Shown in pieces: positions 27,801 to 39,700 of a stretch of 64,000 nt of DNA (its first letter is position 1; each line of letters starts with the position of its first letter). The stretch is from the NCBI GenBank assembly GCA_017562135.1, contig QEYB01001437.1, positions 62,001-126,000 of the forward strand, given 5' to 3'. The notes under the pieces were generated by a model. The model was not told the origin of the DNA, did not search any database, and worked only from the letters and a program-made list of their open reading frames with translations. Origin of the DNA: Dipylidium caninum. Its lineage: Eukaryota > Platyhelminthes > Cestoda > Cyclophyllidea > Dipylidiidae. The translations under genes and the position numbers were made by a program.

Positions 27801-30373
27801 AGGTAGCGGGAGTCCTCGTATGCCACATCGGCGGTCTGCAAATCTACCCACGGCGACTCCCTGGGCTCTGCATTTTCCTGAATACATAGAGAGATGTTTG
27901 GTTTATCTGCACCGATGTGCCACACTTTTATCATTTATCCCTTTTATAATTTTTTTTCCTACAATCGATGGTTTCCCCCAATTATCCTGATATTCGATTT
28001 GCCAAAAAATGTTTTATCTGCCTCTTAGAAGACTTAGCTCCAGACTTACACTGGCATCGTATAATTTCCGAATTGGCTTCTTGGCTAACCGAGATTCATC
28101 CGCTTCCATGACGAAGACAACCACCTCACGGGTGGAACTCTTGCCATATTTGTGTGGAATTCCCACAATCCAGGGTTCATTTGGCTATAAAGTTAGCTAG
28201 TCAATAGCTAGTGCTCGTTGGGCTTTCTTAGGTCTGCAATTAGATTTCACTTAAGGGCATTGTTTAAAAATTTATGAAAATCCAAAAGTGCGTAGAGTTT
28301 TGACAGTTGCTTTGATATGAATTTTTTTTATTTCGCTTCAAGTTTTTCACTAGTTGCCTATTAACGCTTCTAACATTTTCACCATCACTAACGTGAACGT
28401 CTACTGTAAAACAAATGGACTTACCAAGATGCAGATGAGTTTGGGGTGCTGGGGTCGGATGCAAACAAAGTTACTGATGACTTCAGCATTGCCAGGCAAG
28501 TCGGGCCATTGAATCGACGTATTGTCAAAACTACAAGACAGTCGATCACCGCTGACTAAACAGTCGGGTGGAGCACGAACGTAGCAGATCACTCGTTGAT
28601 CTGCGCCTTCACCAGTAGTATAGCTAGAAAAAGAGACCTTTTCAGAACGAGAGTATTTCAGCTCAGGCAAAAAGGGCCGACTATAAAATACTGAAACACA
28701 TACATTTTACATCGGAAAAATCGAATCAATCAAAAATTACCAGCTGAACATCTAAATATATGTTATGAAAGCCGAGTAGCTTAATAGATACAACACTTTT
28801 TACAAGAGGCATTGAAACTCCTCGAACAGTCGTAAGTTTAATGGTAGAGCATGGGAGCCAGACTGCGATGATAAAATTGCCACTAGATCTTTATTCTAAA
28901 AAGTGTTTTAGGGTCATCAACCATGTAGTTTTAATTCGTTAATGTGTATTTGGAATGCTTCCAGATGCACCCTCCTCACACATATTTACTCCACTCCTTT
29001 AGAAGTGGTCTTTCTGTTGAAGCGATTTCCTCAGGATCCAGTTGGCCTTCCACATACATAACTGCTTCCAGCCTCGCTCTTTCCACTGCTTCCGCCTCTC
29101 GCCGTGTCTCCTCCCCCTCACTCCCTACTGCTACAGCGGCAGTCAAATTTGATGCTGTCTGCCGGGCCAAATCCTCTGTTTCATCCTCGCCAGGTCGTCG
29201 CTTTGCATCCCTCAGCTCATCCATTTGAAATCGGGCGACTTTGTATGCTTTCGCCAACTCGTTGTTTCCTGCCCACACAGCGGTACACGCGTTCAGACGC
29301 CACACTGTCAAAGGGCTGGCGATATAACTTATTTGATGAGTGAAGTCGAAGTTGACCTGCACCGATTCTGCCATTCGGTCTTTAACACTGCTCAATAAGG
29401 CCTCGCGATCTTTGAGAAGGAACATTCGAGAGTATAGTCAATGGTACTTAAGTAATCTTTGTGTAGATGGCAACTACGGGTCAAGGGTGTTTAAGAAATG
29501 CGAAGCGTGACTGAAAAACTCTACTCCCTCCTCGAATATTGCGTAAGTGGTAGCAAGAGAGCTTCATTCAACCGAATGAAGGAGGGAGTTTAAGGAAATT
29601 CTTTTCTATCAGCACGTCTTTTTAAATTAGGGGCGTACGTCACAGTGAAGGGAAAAGAATGGTGTCCTCATCCATGAGCACAAATGTCGAGAATAGCATG
29701 GTCTTTTGAAGGACGCCTGGAGTTCATAAGAAGTTTTTCCTCAAATCAAATGTAATCAACTATTGGGCTTAAAAAGTGGAAATATCATGGGAAACTTATT
29801 TAAATATGTTTGTCGAGCAAAATGGGTAATTTTGTAGTAGTGGGTGCTACTAAAAGATTGTGGGTAGCACATTAAATGTGTACCTTCAAAAGTAAATCCT
29901 GCATTCTCCCATTCTTCATCTGTAGCAGCAAGAACTTTGTCACAGGCCTGTTGATCGTACTCACTCATATGTTTGAAAATGGGAGTAATAAAGGGGATCT
30001 GAGATACCACTTGTTTAATAAACCTCTCGGCTGCCTCGTAAATTTGAATGTGTAAATGCTTTAGCTCGTCTAATTTTTCAACGAATTCTGATGGCTGCAT
30101 ATATTTAAGCCGTTCCAACTCGTTAGATATTATTCGCTTCAGCATAGTAGGCGTCAGATTCGGTGGAAGGTCACGAAAGAAGACCTGATTATTTAGGTAT
30201 GTTGGGTTTAAGAATTGTGATCCCTGGCTGGGTGGTACCACATCCTCATCCGGCGCCTCTTCTTCCACTACTTTTCCTTCACCTTCCTCTTCTTCCTCTC
30301 CCGCGTAAAATTCATAGTCTTCTTGCTCATTTAGATCTGATGTAAAAGATTTCAATTCCGTCGTTTCAGACAT
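24810..30373 (-). CDS. ZU5-UPA-death-domain protein with a novel acidic/helical N-terminus
   Basis: Eleven phase-consistent exons: 30373-29884, 29409-28990, 28690-28425, 28184-28050, 27877-27623, 27222-27069, 26418-26166, 26098-25666, 25617-25362, 25308-25112 and 25040-24810, giving 1029 aa. Residues 1-60 are Glu-rich. About 60-303 is a helical module, and about 304-522 has two ZU5-like stretches (RVICYVRAPPDCL, IVGIPHKYG; GGKLASL..VMLVVPGGGL). About 658-802 is a UPA-like region (PLFVYERQQFDVVLKGNVR), and about 890-1005 is a death domain (DLARKLPGETWRRLGLAL, ALTMLQSWIK, GLIAIGRSDLVSDLL). ZU5-UPA-DD is the shared module of UNC5, PIDD and ankyrins. No transmembrane, ankyrin or LRR part is present, so it is none of these exactly. 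DTHD1 is a candidate I cannot confirm. Likely a cytosolic signalling scaffold (inference). Confidence 0.72.
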
Positions 30374-32037
30374 ATTGTGCAATGAGGCTGTCCTCTCTAG
30401 ATAACAACGTGATGTACAGATGTGAATAGCGTGGAGTAACATTTAAAAATCATGTATGCCTATTGATTCCCTTTCCTTCTATCCACTTTCTTGTCACAGA
30501 TGAAGAACAAAACACGAACCGTTTGGTCCGAATGCGAGATTGGCTGATGGTGCTGAAGAAAGGAGGTAAATAATCTGAGTTCCGTGGAAAATTAGAAATT
30601 ATTACAATCTCCCGATAATTTTCTCAATGACACGTATTTTAATAGACGTTCGGTTTGCTCATATTTACTACATCATCCTTACATTTATCCTCATAGTCAA
30701 ATAGACCCGGCGATCGTTCCACTTTTCGTATGAGGTAACAAATTTATTGCATTAGTAATCGCCACGTAAATCACATGCAGACATCATCTAGCCACTGTGT
30801 GATAGTGACGTCATTCTATCGGATTAATTTTAGAAAGAAAGCTGGAACCACGCTTAGGATATACTCATGTTATGTGGCTCACACCCTAGTATCAATGAGT
30901 TGAACTGCACGTTTCATTTCCAAATGACTGACGCATATATTGACAACTAGGCTGTAATTATTTGAAACATTGCTCGTCATACTAATCTCAAAATTGCCTT
31001 AGGCCTGGATTCCTCGGCAGAGTTAGGCCGCCTGTTAACTAAGACGGCTTCCCTTCCCTTTTAACTTCACTAGGTCACCTTTTTTATCTTATGCAATTTA
31101 TTTCTAGAAGAGTCATACCACCCTCAAACCAATCAGCCAAATCGCTAGAAATAAAAGGAGGAAAAAGGTTCGATTATTAAGGAGAATCAACTTTCTTCTA
31201 CTATACTTTCGATAATTGCTTCAGTCTTGTTATCATCCGTTTCAGCACGACGCCTTGCCCAATTGCTCGTTTGCCAGACGATAATGAACAAGTTCGCACC
31301 AAAAGGAGTTTAAAAATTGTGCGTTTTCATCGGAAACAAGTAACACTAATCTGAACAGGGACGCATGCATTCTCCTAAATCATAAACCGGCTTTTGCGAG
31401 TTAGAGACTAATTTGATTTTTGTACGCAATTTCTATTGGCACCGGAACAACTCCAATGGCATAGACAGTCATCTGCAGCATATGTACTTCTTAAGAGACC
31501 AATAGTTTGCTCAATTGACTGCGGGACCGAAGAATGCAGAATCCTAAAATGGCCGCGCATGGAAAGCAGAGGGGGTATGGCGATACTTACAAAAGGGACT
31601 GACGGACCTTTGGACTTAAAGCTCAGTCCCATTTACTTACCCATGAGGTCGTGTAATTTTGCATATTAGGGTACGTTGGCGCAACAAGGGGTCTAAATTA
31701 CACCTATTGGCTGCGAGAAATAGGCCATTTAGCCGTGGCATTAATTATTATACAATCTTAATTTTTGAGCAGCCATGTAGCTGCATATGGGAATCCATGC
31801 ATTAGAAGCTAAGACATTCTCACTGGGCTGTTAACATGCCTACCAGAAAATGGCACGTTAAGTTGAACTCGCGGCCATCGAACCGTTATGTCATTAGACA
31901 TGTAATCAATGCGTTTACGCATGAATTTAAAGCATGACTAAGGCTCACGTACTACCGTATAGTTGCATAATTGCGACTGTTAGTTGCAGCCCATTTAAAA
32001 GTATCAACTCTATTTGTAACTTGAAAGTGAAGAATGA
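30374..32037. other. spacer between tandem paralogues
   Basis: This holds the promoter and 5' UTR of the ZU5-UPA-death gene and the 3' flank of its truncated paralogue. A minus-strand ATG at 31632 is followed 42 nt later by a perfect GTAAGT donor, which might mark an unconfirmed leader exon. No ZU5, UPA or death-domain exons of the upstream paralogue were found here. Confidence 0.4.
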
Positions 32038-33756
32038 TCATTTGTTTCTTTCAGTATTAGCTTCGCCTTTCACACCAAACGCTGATGGGTTTTCTTCTGT
32101 AGATTTCACCCCTACCGCACTATCCAAACGTCTTATGGCTTCCCTTTCGACAACAGCCTTGGATTGCTCTTCCTTTCCGGCATTTTTTGCCAGGTGCGCT
32201 TGTTTCTTGCCTCTTCAGATTCCTTAATGGCTGAGATCTTAGCATGTACGGCATTGAAATCGTCACAAGCTTCGAATCGGTAATCTATCAATGGTCGCGC
32301 CGCCTCACTTATCTGGTGGCTTATATTGTATTGAATTTGACCCAACTCGAGCATATGTTGAGCTCGGTCGACCATTATTGCTCGAGTTTCTGAAATTAGT
32401 AGAGAAAAAAGTAGAGGTAAATCCCTTTCATCAGTGTATAAATATACCAGTAGTGAAAAAAGAATAGAACATATGAACTGTCCCAGATCATCCTTATTTG
32501 GCGGCGGTTCGGTCGAAAACTAACATTTGTTTCTGCATGTACTGATTTAAATGGGCTTTCTGTTGGACACCAGACAGGAACACACAGCGAATGTGTGCGG
32601 ATGATATACGGGAATGATGAGATTGTCAAATCGCATAAAAGAGTGAATACTATGAAGTCATGCCTACCCAGTTAAGATTTAAATAGTAAGTTGTCAGTAT
32701 TTTCCAATTATTAAAATAGTTCCTTATTGTGGATACACAGCCGATGCAGAGATCTCATCAGCACACAATTTTCAAACGAAGGTGTAAATAACTTGAGACT
32801 GACACTTACAGATGACTTTTGAGTCGCAAATCTCCGAACCGAGTTACTCTTTCCGTATTTAAGCTAAGGTGGAGAAAGCTAAACAACTCATATTTTCACA
32901 TCTCAATAGCGAGCATAAGAGATAAAAAAAACTTGACAAGTACAAGTCCCCATGCGGTTAACTCGCCATTTTACTCGTCTCACAACCTATAAGCCAACAC
33001 TTGGCAAGCACGTTACTGATGGGCAGTCGCATCAAATTGGTTGCCACAGGGAGGGGTAAAAGTGCCTATTAATCTCCAGTCGGTCAAAGCTAGAGTGTGG
33101 CTCAAGAAGCCAATATCTAATGAGTGATTCAACTGACCTTCATCTGTTTTCGGTTTAATGCCGAAATCGTAGGCGGTAGTGAAATTAAGCTTCGCCAACA
33201 TGAGTTGGTCGTATTGCAGAATCAGTTGCATAGCTTGGGCTAAATCAGCTGCGTTGGCGACAAAATCGTTCGCAATTTCCTTAGCCGACATTAACGCTTG
33301 AGCGTGAACATCGGCCTGCTTAGATATGTTTTGTAGAAAATCCACCATTGGCATGTTTTCAAGACGGTCAAGAGCCATCTCCAATGCTGTTTCCAAATCA
33401 GTTGGTCGTGATTCACCAAAAGTGCTTTCGTCCAACAGAGGAGTTGGTGCCGGACCCTCCATACTACTTTTATGGAAATCATCGTCCTCTTCCGCACCCT
33501 GTTCGTTTTCATGCTCTGTGTCCTCTGGATGTCCCTCTTTGGCTTTCCCATTCAATGCCACTTGGTATCCAGTCTCGCCATCTTCGTCATCCCATTCTCC
33601 TTCCTCTAGGACCTCAGATTTCCCAATTTCTAAAGTATGGGGATCTAAATCTTCGGGACTAGCTTTAGGTCGTGCTTTTTTGGAGGTCTTAGAAACTCCC
33701 TTTCTTGGCTTCTTAACGACTGGTCGCATGCCTTCACATGTGTAGCTGGAATCCAC
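32038..33756 (-). pseudogene. truncated tandem paralogue of the ZU5-UPA-death gene N-terminal module
   Basis: Exon 1 is 33756-33138 (206 codons plus one base, Lys- and Glu-rich start) and exon 2 is 32389-32038. Exon 1 ends at GAAG|GTCAGT, the same place and phase as exon 1 of the neighbouring death-domain gene. Aligned blocks include RLENMPMVDFL against RLKYMQPSEFV, the YDQ motif near the exon end, and QIQYNISHQIS against QVNFDFTHQIS. Exon 2 reads in one frame to a T6 run at 32183-32188 (A6 on the coding strand) and then continues sensibly in another frame, so one base is missing or the gene is broken. No ZU5, UPA or death-domain exons follow. It could be a live short gene if the indel is an assembly error. 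Confidence 0.6.
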
Positions 33757-34951
33757 ATGTGGGAAAATCGATCAACAGAAGATCAAATTCTGAGTTAAAG
33801 AGGTCCATATATATGTAAATATGGTTGCACATACAACGATTATCTGTATTACTTCACTACCACTTTTACATTGAAATATTTGTATATACCCATGAGTTAT
33901 ATGTGTAGCCTGAAAGCAAGAGCATTTGGTCTTAATGGAGACAATTGAATTTTGATTTTTCAGAACAACGAAAATGAACAAAAAACAAGGTTTTGAGAGA
34001 GGGTGAGTGAAATCTAAAGTTGAGCTTACGTAAGCAACGCAAGGCGGAAGTTTGTAGAGGCGACATTGGTAGGAAAGAGAGTAAATATTATACCCTTGAA
34101 AGGTCTACGAAAAGGTTAAGTTTTTCACTTCACTCCATCTAAATGGTTTACGAGGATAAAAGTGCATTACTATGAAAGCAGAAATTTTCTAATTGAACAA
34201 ATGCAAAGTAAAATGGTGTTCCTGAGAAACAAAAATACGACAAATTCGATTTTCATGTACTTGCTCCCATAATTAACATATGAACGCATCATTCGCTTAC
34301 GCGAAAGTAAAGCATCGAGAATTCCCAAGAAAAAAACTGTAGTCAGACGCACTGAAAAACAGGGAGAGTGGTGGCGACGAAGATACCTATTAAACAATGC
34401 CGACACCACACTTAAAACTAATAGTGGGAAATTCAGCTGCATAAAACATCCCATTATCAAGGTAGAATGTGCTAATCGCCAAGGCAGCATTGACACTGAA
34501 AAACTTTCCTCAAACAAGTTGCAATCGAAGCAAGAAACAAGATAACGTTAAGCATAGCACCTAACACCTCGGATTTGGCTGCCTATACAATTCAAAACTC
34601 ATTTAAGGCGAATGAACTGATACATTTTCCGGAGAGTCATCCTCGAGAAGCAATGGATTAAGAGGCGCATACTCGGATTATACGCCAATATATAGTCAAT
34701 TACAATCAAATCGCACTGTTGAATAGCGGAAGTCCGAGGAATCACGTTAAGGCGCCCAAACACTAACAATACACAACCCCGTCAAGGAAATAGACATTTG
34801 CCACCACATACGGTCTAAACCCATGTTGATGGTAACGGGGAAACCTCACCTCCAAATTAGGTCGACAAATGAAAAAAGACGTGACACCGCAAAACGTATG
34901 CTTGGCTGGACATGTTAAGAACAAAAGTGATTTCAAATGAATCGCTAAATT
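33757..34951. other. intergenic / bZIP 3' flank
   Basis: Contains the promoter side of the truncated paralogue and, nearer 34.95 kb, the 3' UTR of the bZIP gene. A 115-codon minus-strand ORF at 34170-34517 encodes hydrophobic sequence with no recognisable family and is treated as chance. Confidence 0.4.
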
Positions 34952-35654
34952 CTAAGAGAATGGGGACGTTCTACAGGAGTGAGAAATAGTAACCATGTCA
35001 ACAACAACTCTTTTGAGGGCATCGAATGCGTCGCGTGCGCTCTCGTACTCCCTGCGAGCCGCAGTAAACTCCTGAACAGCCGCATTTAAATTGCTCCTAA
35101 CTTTTTCGTTCTTCATCTTTACTTTCTGTCGATATCGAAAAGCGGCGTCTCGATTAAGTTTGCGCTTTTTAGACTGCCGATCGCTGTCAGTGGCGTGGTG
35201 CATTCTTGAAGGTCTTGATTGTTTGCACTGTTGTAGAGGTAGTGGAGTAATTGCACTCTCAGACAAGACAGGAAGAGGAGAAAGTGTGATTGAGGGGTTT
35301 GCGTCATAAAACACGTCTTTGAACGAATTTTGTGCCTTATCGGAGAATGCGTAGGAATTAACGAATTCAACGAGATCTTTGGGGAGAGGGAAGTGCGATG
35401 TGTAACAAGGTGAGAAAAGTTCTTTAGAGAGGGCATCATATCTTGAATTATCATCTAAAAAGCATGATCTAAAGTTGGTTAAAAACGTTACCTTGAAGTA
35501 TATCGCATTCGACATCGTTTTCGTTGGACGATAACGTGAAAGCGTTGAGCGATATAGATGATGGCGAACCTTCTAAAGAATCGGAAGGGAAGGCGCATTC
35601 TTCCGAAAGTGCCCGATACTGCGGCTGAGTAAGATAAGAACTGGGCTGCGACAT
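34952..35654 (-). CDS. ATF4-like bZIP transcription factor
   Basis: Exons 35654-35492 and 35454-34952, split by a 37-nt intron with consistent phase, give 221 aa. The basic region (about 147-177) contains NRDAAFRYRQK, aligning without gaps to the ATF4 signature NxxAAxRYRQK, preceded by KKRK. The presumed zipper is unusual: heptad positions are Leu177, Phe184, Tyr191, Phe198 and Val205 rather than leucines. The N-terminal part is Ser/Pro/acidic and suits an activation domain. Known: ATF4 is a dimerising activator of the amino-acid and ER-stress response, translated when eIF2alpha is phosphorylated. An out-of-frame upstream ORF overlaps this start, supporting that assignment and this ATG. CFAP100 lies head-to-head beyond 36 kb. 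Other ATF4/5-like or CEBP-like names are possible. Confidence 0.75.
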
Positions 35655-35727
35655 TGGAGGGGAAGGGATGTACAGGCGAAGGCATTTTAGAAAACATTTT
35701 GTGCCTACAAGGAGGAGTGTAATCCAT
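35451..35727 (-). promoter_or_regulatory. uORF2-like upstream ORF overlapping the bZIP start
   Basis: An ATG at 35727 opens a 79-codon frame that is out of frame with the bZIP ATG at 35654 and runs past it. In the spliced mRNA it ends in TGA two codons after the 37-nt intron junction; unspliced, it ends at the TAA inside the donor. This copies the layout of ATF4 uORF2, whose translation blocks the main start in unstressed cells. Confidence 0.6.
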
Positions 35728-35792
35728 TACAAAAAGCTTACAACAAGTGCACGCCCTTAAACTGCGTGAGCGAGGTCTTTCTAATCAAGTGA

Positions 35793-35804
35793 CTAATACA
35801 TCAT
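35793..35804 (-). promoter_or_regulatory. uORF1-like three-codon upstream ORF (Met-Met-Tyr-stop)
   Basis: ATG ATG TAT TAG on the minus strand, 65 nt before the ATG of the overlapping uORF. ATF4 uORF1 in vertebrates is likewise three codons long and lets ribosomes resume scanning. That this segment is in the mature leader is assumed, not shown. Confidence 0.4.
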
Positions 35805-36794
35805 GCCGGTGAGAATTAGCAAAGTAACGCCGACCGGAACCAGCGCGAACAAACAAAACAGTCTCAAGACACTTGGCAACTGTAATATCAATTACAAATT
35901 GTTGCTCTTAGTTAAATACCAAATGTTAGCCCAAGAATTTTGCTAAATTTCTTAATTAAGTCCTAAGACTAACACGTTGTTTCATTTGAAATTAGGTTAA
36001 TATCCAGCCTAGGGAAATGGGGCCCTTTAGCCCTAATACATGCCTAATTTATTCTTGCAGATAAGAAATTATCTAATTCATTGGTACTTGCACCTGCTTC
36101 TTAAACGATGTTGACTACATTGTTCTGTGTTCAACTTCCCTAGACCTTGTTAACCGTTTGCAATCTAAATGATAAGAAAATCCCATTCAGCTAAAGTCTC
36201 ACATTTCTTCATTTGTGTGTGCCGAAGTCGCTCAGAGAGCACTTTTTGTTAAATTATTACTACTACGCTTTTAAAGGCCTCAATATGCATATTTGTGCGT
36301 CTGAAAATTTTGTTCACACGTTTTTTCGTCAATAAACACGACTTTTGTAAACACTATACCGCTCAAGCGTTATCGCTTACGGACTCGTTGCCTTGCCTAA
36401 CCTTTTAACCGAATTCTTTTAACTCACTAAATCGAAGTGACTGTTATAATCAGTATTTGAAGGCCCCATTCTTGTCACCTTGGTTACCCACTTTCTTTAA
36501 TGCTATGGGTTAGCTAGTAGCAAAAACATCGTTTAATATTTACATTGGGAATAAGCAAAGCTTCGAAATATACCATATATATTTTACACCTCGCCTGGCT
36601 CATACAATGACATAAGGCTCTTATGGCGGTTTAATTTTGGGACGTAATATATTGACAAATTACCAAAGTGGGCAATTTAATTAGTCTTACACGAAATGAA
36701 TTAGTCCACTAATAACAACGATACGGGTTGAAACTACTGAGGCGGTTCCATTTTGGCATAGCCGCGTTAAACCAACCAAAACTTCTTTGTTTAG
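35805..36794. other. intergenic between divergent bZIP and CFAP100 genes
   Basis: About 1 kb that should hold the bZIP promoter and the missing 5' coding exon or exons and promoter of CFAP100, because the first exon recognised (36795) starts at an acceptor in phase 1. I could not identify the start codon. Confidence 0.4.
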
Positions 36795-39700
36795 ATCCTC
36801 CTGAATCAAAGTCAAGTCTCCTTCAATTTCTCTCCCAAAAGCGAAGAATAGCTCTGTTAAATTGTGTAATTAATCTGCGAAAGAAGGAGATTTCCAATCT
36901 TCGACGTATAGCTTCTACGATGAGGAACAAACTGGATAAAGATATGCGCAATTTGGAACATGAGGAAACAAACATCGAAGAAAGGGTGAGGACAATTGAA
37001 AGAGAGACGATTGAGTCTATCATAAAGTACGTGAGCTATTTATTACAATCTTACCAACTTGAAATTTGTGGTTTTCATTTATTGGATGTCGGAGATTAAT
37101 TCATTTAGGGCCTTATACGTTCTTGGAATATTGGTTGAGAATTTTGCTTCCATGTGTGCAACATAATATAGTTTTAAACTAGTTGTTCTTACATTATCTT
37201 TATTAAAATAGGACTGAACGACAAGTCGAGAAGCGCATTAAAAAAGCGGAGGAACTAAAGCTCCTTAAGACTCATCAAGTGCACCTCCAGGCTGAGATAA
37301 GTCGGAATGAAGCAAAGTTGTGCGAATACCGCGGTTATCAGCGTTTTCTAGCATCCATAGCTAAAATGAAAGGCGGGAATTTAGAAGGCAATGAATTTCC
37401 CCTTATCTTCGCAAACTTATTTTGAATATTCTTTAATGTTTGCAAACATGCGTAGCGTCTTGTGATTTTCGTTAAATATTTAGATGAACTGCTAGAAGAG
37501 GAGGACGCGGGCAAACGTTTCAGCGGTTACACCGATGAAAAGTACAGTACACGGATATTTGATTATATTTTATTGTGCTTGTGGGGTTCACTGTGTTAAG
37601 TCGATGGTTATTTTAGAAAGTGCGAAGGCGACAATATCGATGATAATATGCAAGTGAAGTAAGTAATTACATATCACTTATCAAAAGCGAGTAACGTGAA
37701 TTTCATGCAATAATTTTATACTTTGGTATTTAAACTACATAAATTTAGACACCTTATTCCAAAACTATTACAGGCAATCTGATGTTTTGGGGACAGTGCT
37801 GAAAGCGGTCATAAAATTTCAACGTCGATTGCAGGTTAAACCACCAGTACTGTAAGGCCACATTAAAATGCATATTGCTTATGAGAATAAAGTCGAACTA
37901 CTGCTTTTCCATGTTTAGAACACCTTCGGAGGACTTATTCTTTCAAGAACATGAAAATCATTCTTACTCGAAGTTTGTAAGCTCATTAATTAACGAGAAA
38001 ATTTTCACTCATAGATGAGTATCTACAATTGTGACACTCCATGTAGACCTGAGAAATTTTTCCTAGTCTCAGGGCCTTACAATTATCAGACAATAATAAG
38101 CACATGGTAACATGGCGTTACATGCCCTTTAAACTTCCTTATTTGAATTTTGAGAATCTCGAGTCAAGAAGCAGAATATTACAGTTGGGTTTAAACATTA
38201 TAATCGGAAAAATAATTAGTATCTGTTTACATAAATCCATTTCATACGTTTCTATATTCACTATCCATTGGACTTATATCCTTTACATTTGTTACTAACA
38301 TTTACTTAAAAGGCACGGATGATGCGGATAATATTGCGTTCTACGAAGTAGTAATCCTTTGCACCGGGGCGGCGCCAATGCGACCGCTGGCTGACTTGAA
38401 GTGTCAACTCGAACGACACTGCTGCCATGCTATCGTCTTTTTTAAATTTAGTCTGTAGACTAGGCGCGGCTTATATTTTTAGCCAAATGTCAGCTCCAAT
38501 AAGATAATTGTCTTGGGTTTGACTGCGAGGGGTCACAAGGAAAATCAACGGCCCAAAGGATTACACGAAGTGGCATGAAGATAATTAATGAGAAACCCAA
38601 CATTGCGATGATTTATATAAAATATAAAGGAGGTGTTGCCCGAGTGGATCAATATGCATCAACGTATTGTTTTCGGCGAAAATCGCTTAAATGGTGACTT
38701 AAGCTTTATTTCGGCATGGAAATCTACATTGTCAATTCCTATATTCTGTATAAAATGGAATAGATCAAAAAGGGGAAGAGTCACTGAGTCATGTGCGTTT
38801 TCTAAAAACACTTGTCGAGTGATTGAAAGGATTTATCATCAGCATCGTGGACAAGCGCTTACGCCGTATTCACATGAAATTCAAATAAATAGGAAGCTCC
38901 ACGTAGTACTAAAAGGGCCAAAAAAGGAGCTGCAAGGTGTGTTCTATCCATTAGGCGCCCGGGGTAGGCAGGAAGTAGCGCATTACTGTGATGCATGTCT
39001 TGATAAACTGCTGCTTTACCATGCAGTGCGCGAAGTCTCATCACGAAGAGTCTGGTATGCCATCATTAATGTTCTCGACAAAAATATGTAAATTTCTGAA
39101 ATTTTACTGTTTGCACATTTTTGTTTGAATATAAACGATCCTTAAGTACTTACCAAATATTTCCAAAATTTGATCAGAATTGTCTCGAATTGCTTGTCAA
39201 CCTAAGCAAAAAAGGCCTCGAGTGCAAAAAAAATTGGTTCGAATCTTTCACTTATTTGGGAAGTCGTACATTGGAATGGTTGGCCATAGACACACTTGTA
39301 CCTAGAGAATCTACTCTACAAGGTTATTCTGCTTTCAGGTGTTGAAAAGCGTTCTCAAAGAACCTGATGAAGTAATTGACCTGCTGAAAGATCTAGAGAT
39401 TTCAAACTTAGCACTTATTCGAAGCTGTCAAGATGCCGAGGAAGTTATCGAGTCATTAAGAAAAAAGCAGGAAAAGCTTAGATCTGAACAGTAATTGTTG
39501 GCAAATTTTAATATATGTTGCACCCGATTTTAGTGCCGCTGAAGTCCGAGAACTTGTTAAGAGGATAAGTCACCTCAAGGAGCAGGAGTTGCAAGAAAAC
39601 GAGTGGATAAAAGGATTCAACCATGAGGTGTGAGTTAATAATTAAACAGTAGGTTGATTACTTTACCTGTCGTAAGTTTTTGGGTTAATCTGTTAGAGTG

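Noticed and set aside
33326..33745. 139-codon plus-strand Ser-rich ORF
   Set aside because: It is the antisense shadow of the Glu/Lys-rich exon of the truncated paralogue.
34170..34517. 115-codon hydrophobic minus-strand ORF downstream of the bZIP gene
   Set aside because: No family match and AT-rich composition typical of chance hydrophobic frames; it most likely lies in the 3' UTR or intergenic sequence.
38633..39091. 152-codon plus-strand ORF inside the large CFAP100 intron
   Set aside because: It begins at a non-ATG codon, shows no domain or splice logic, and the exons on either side of it join in phase without it.
39235..39250. tRNA T-loop-like GGTTCGAATC motif
   Set aside because: The surrounding bases do not fold into a cloverleaf and no A-box is present at the right distance.
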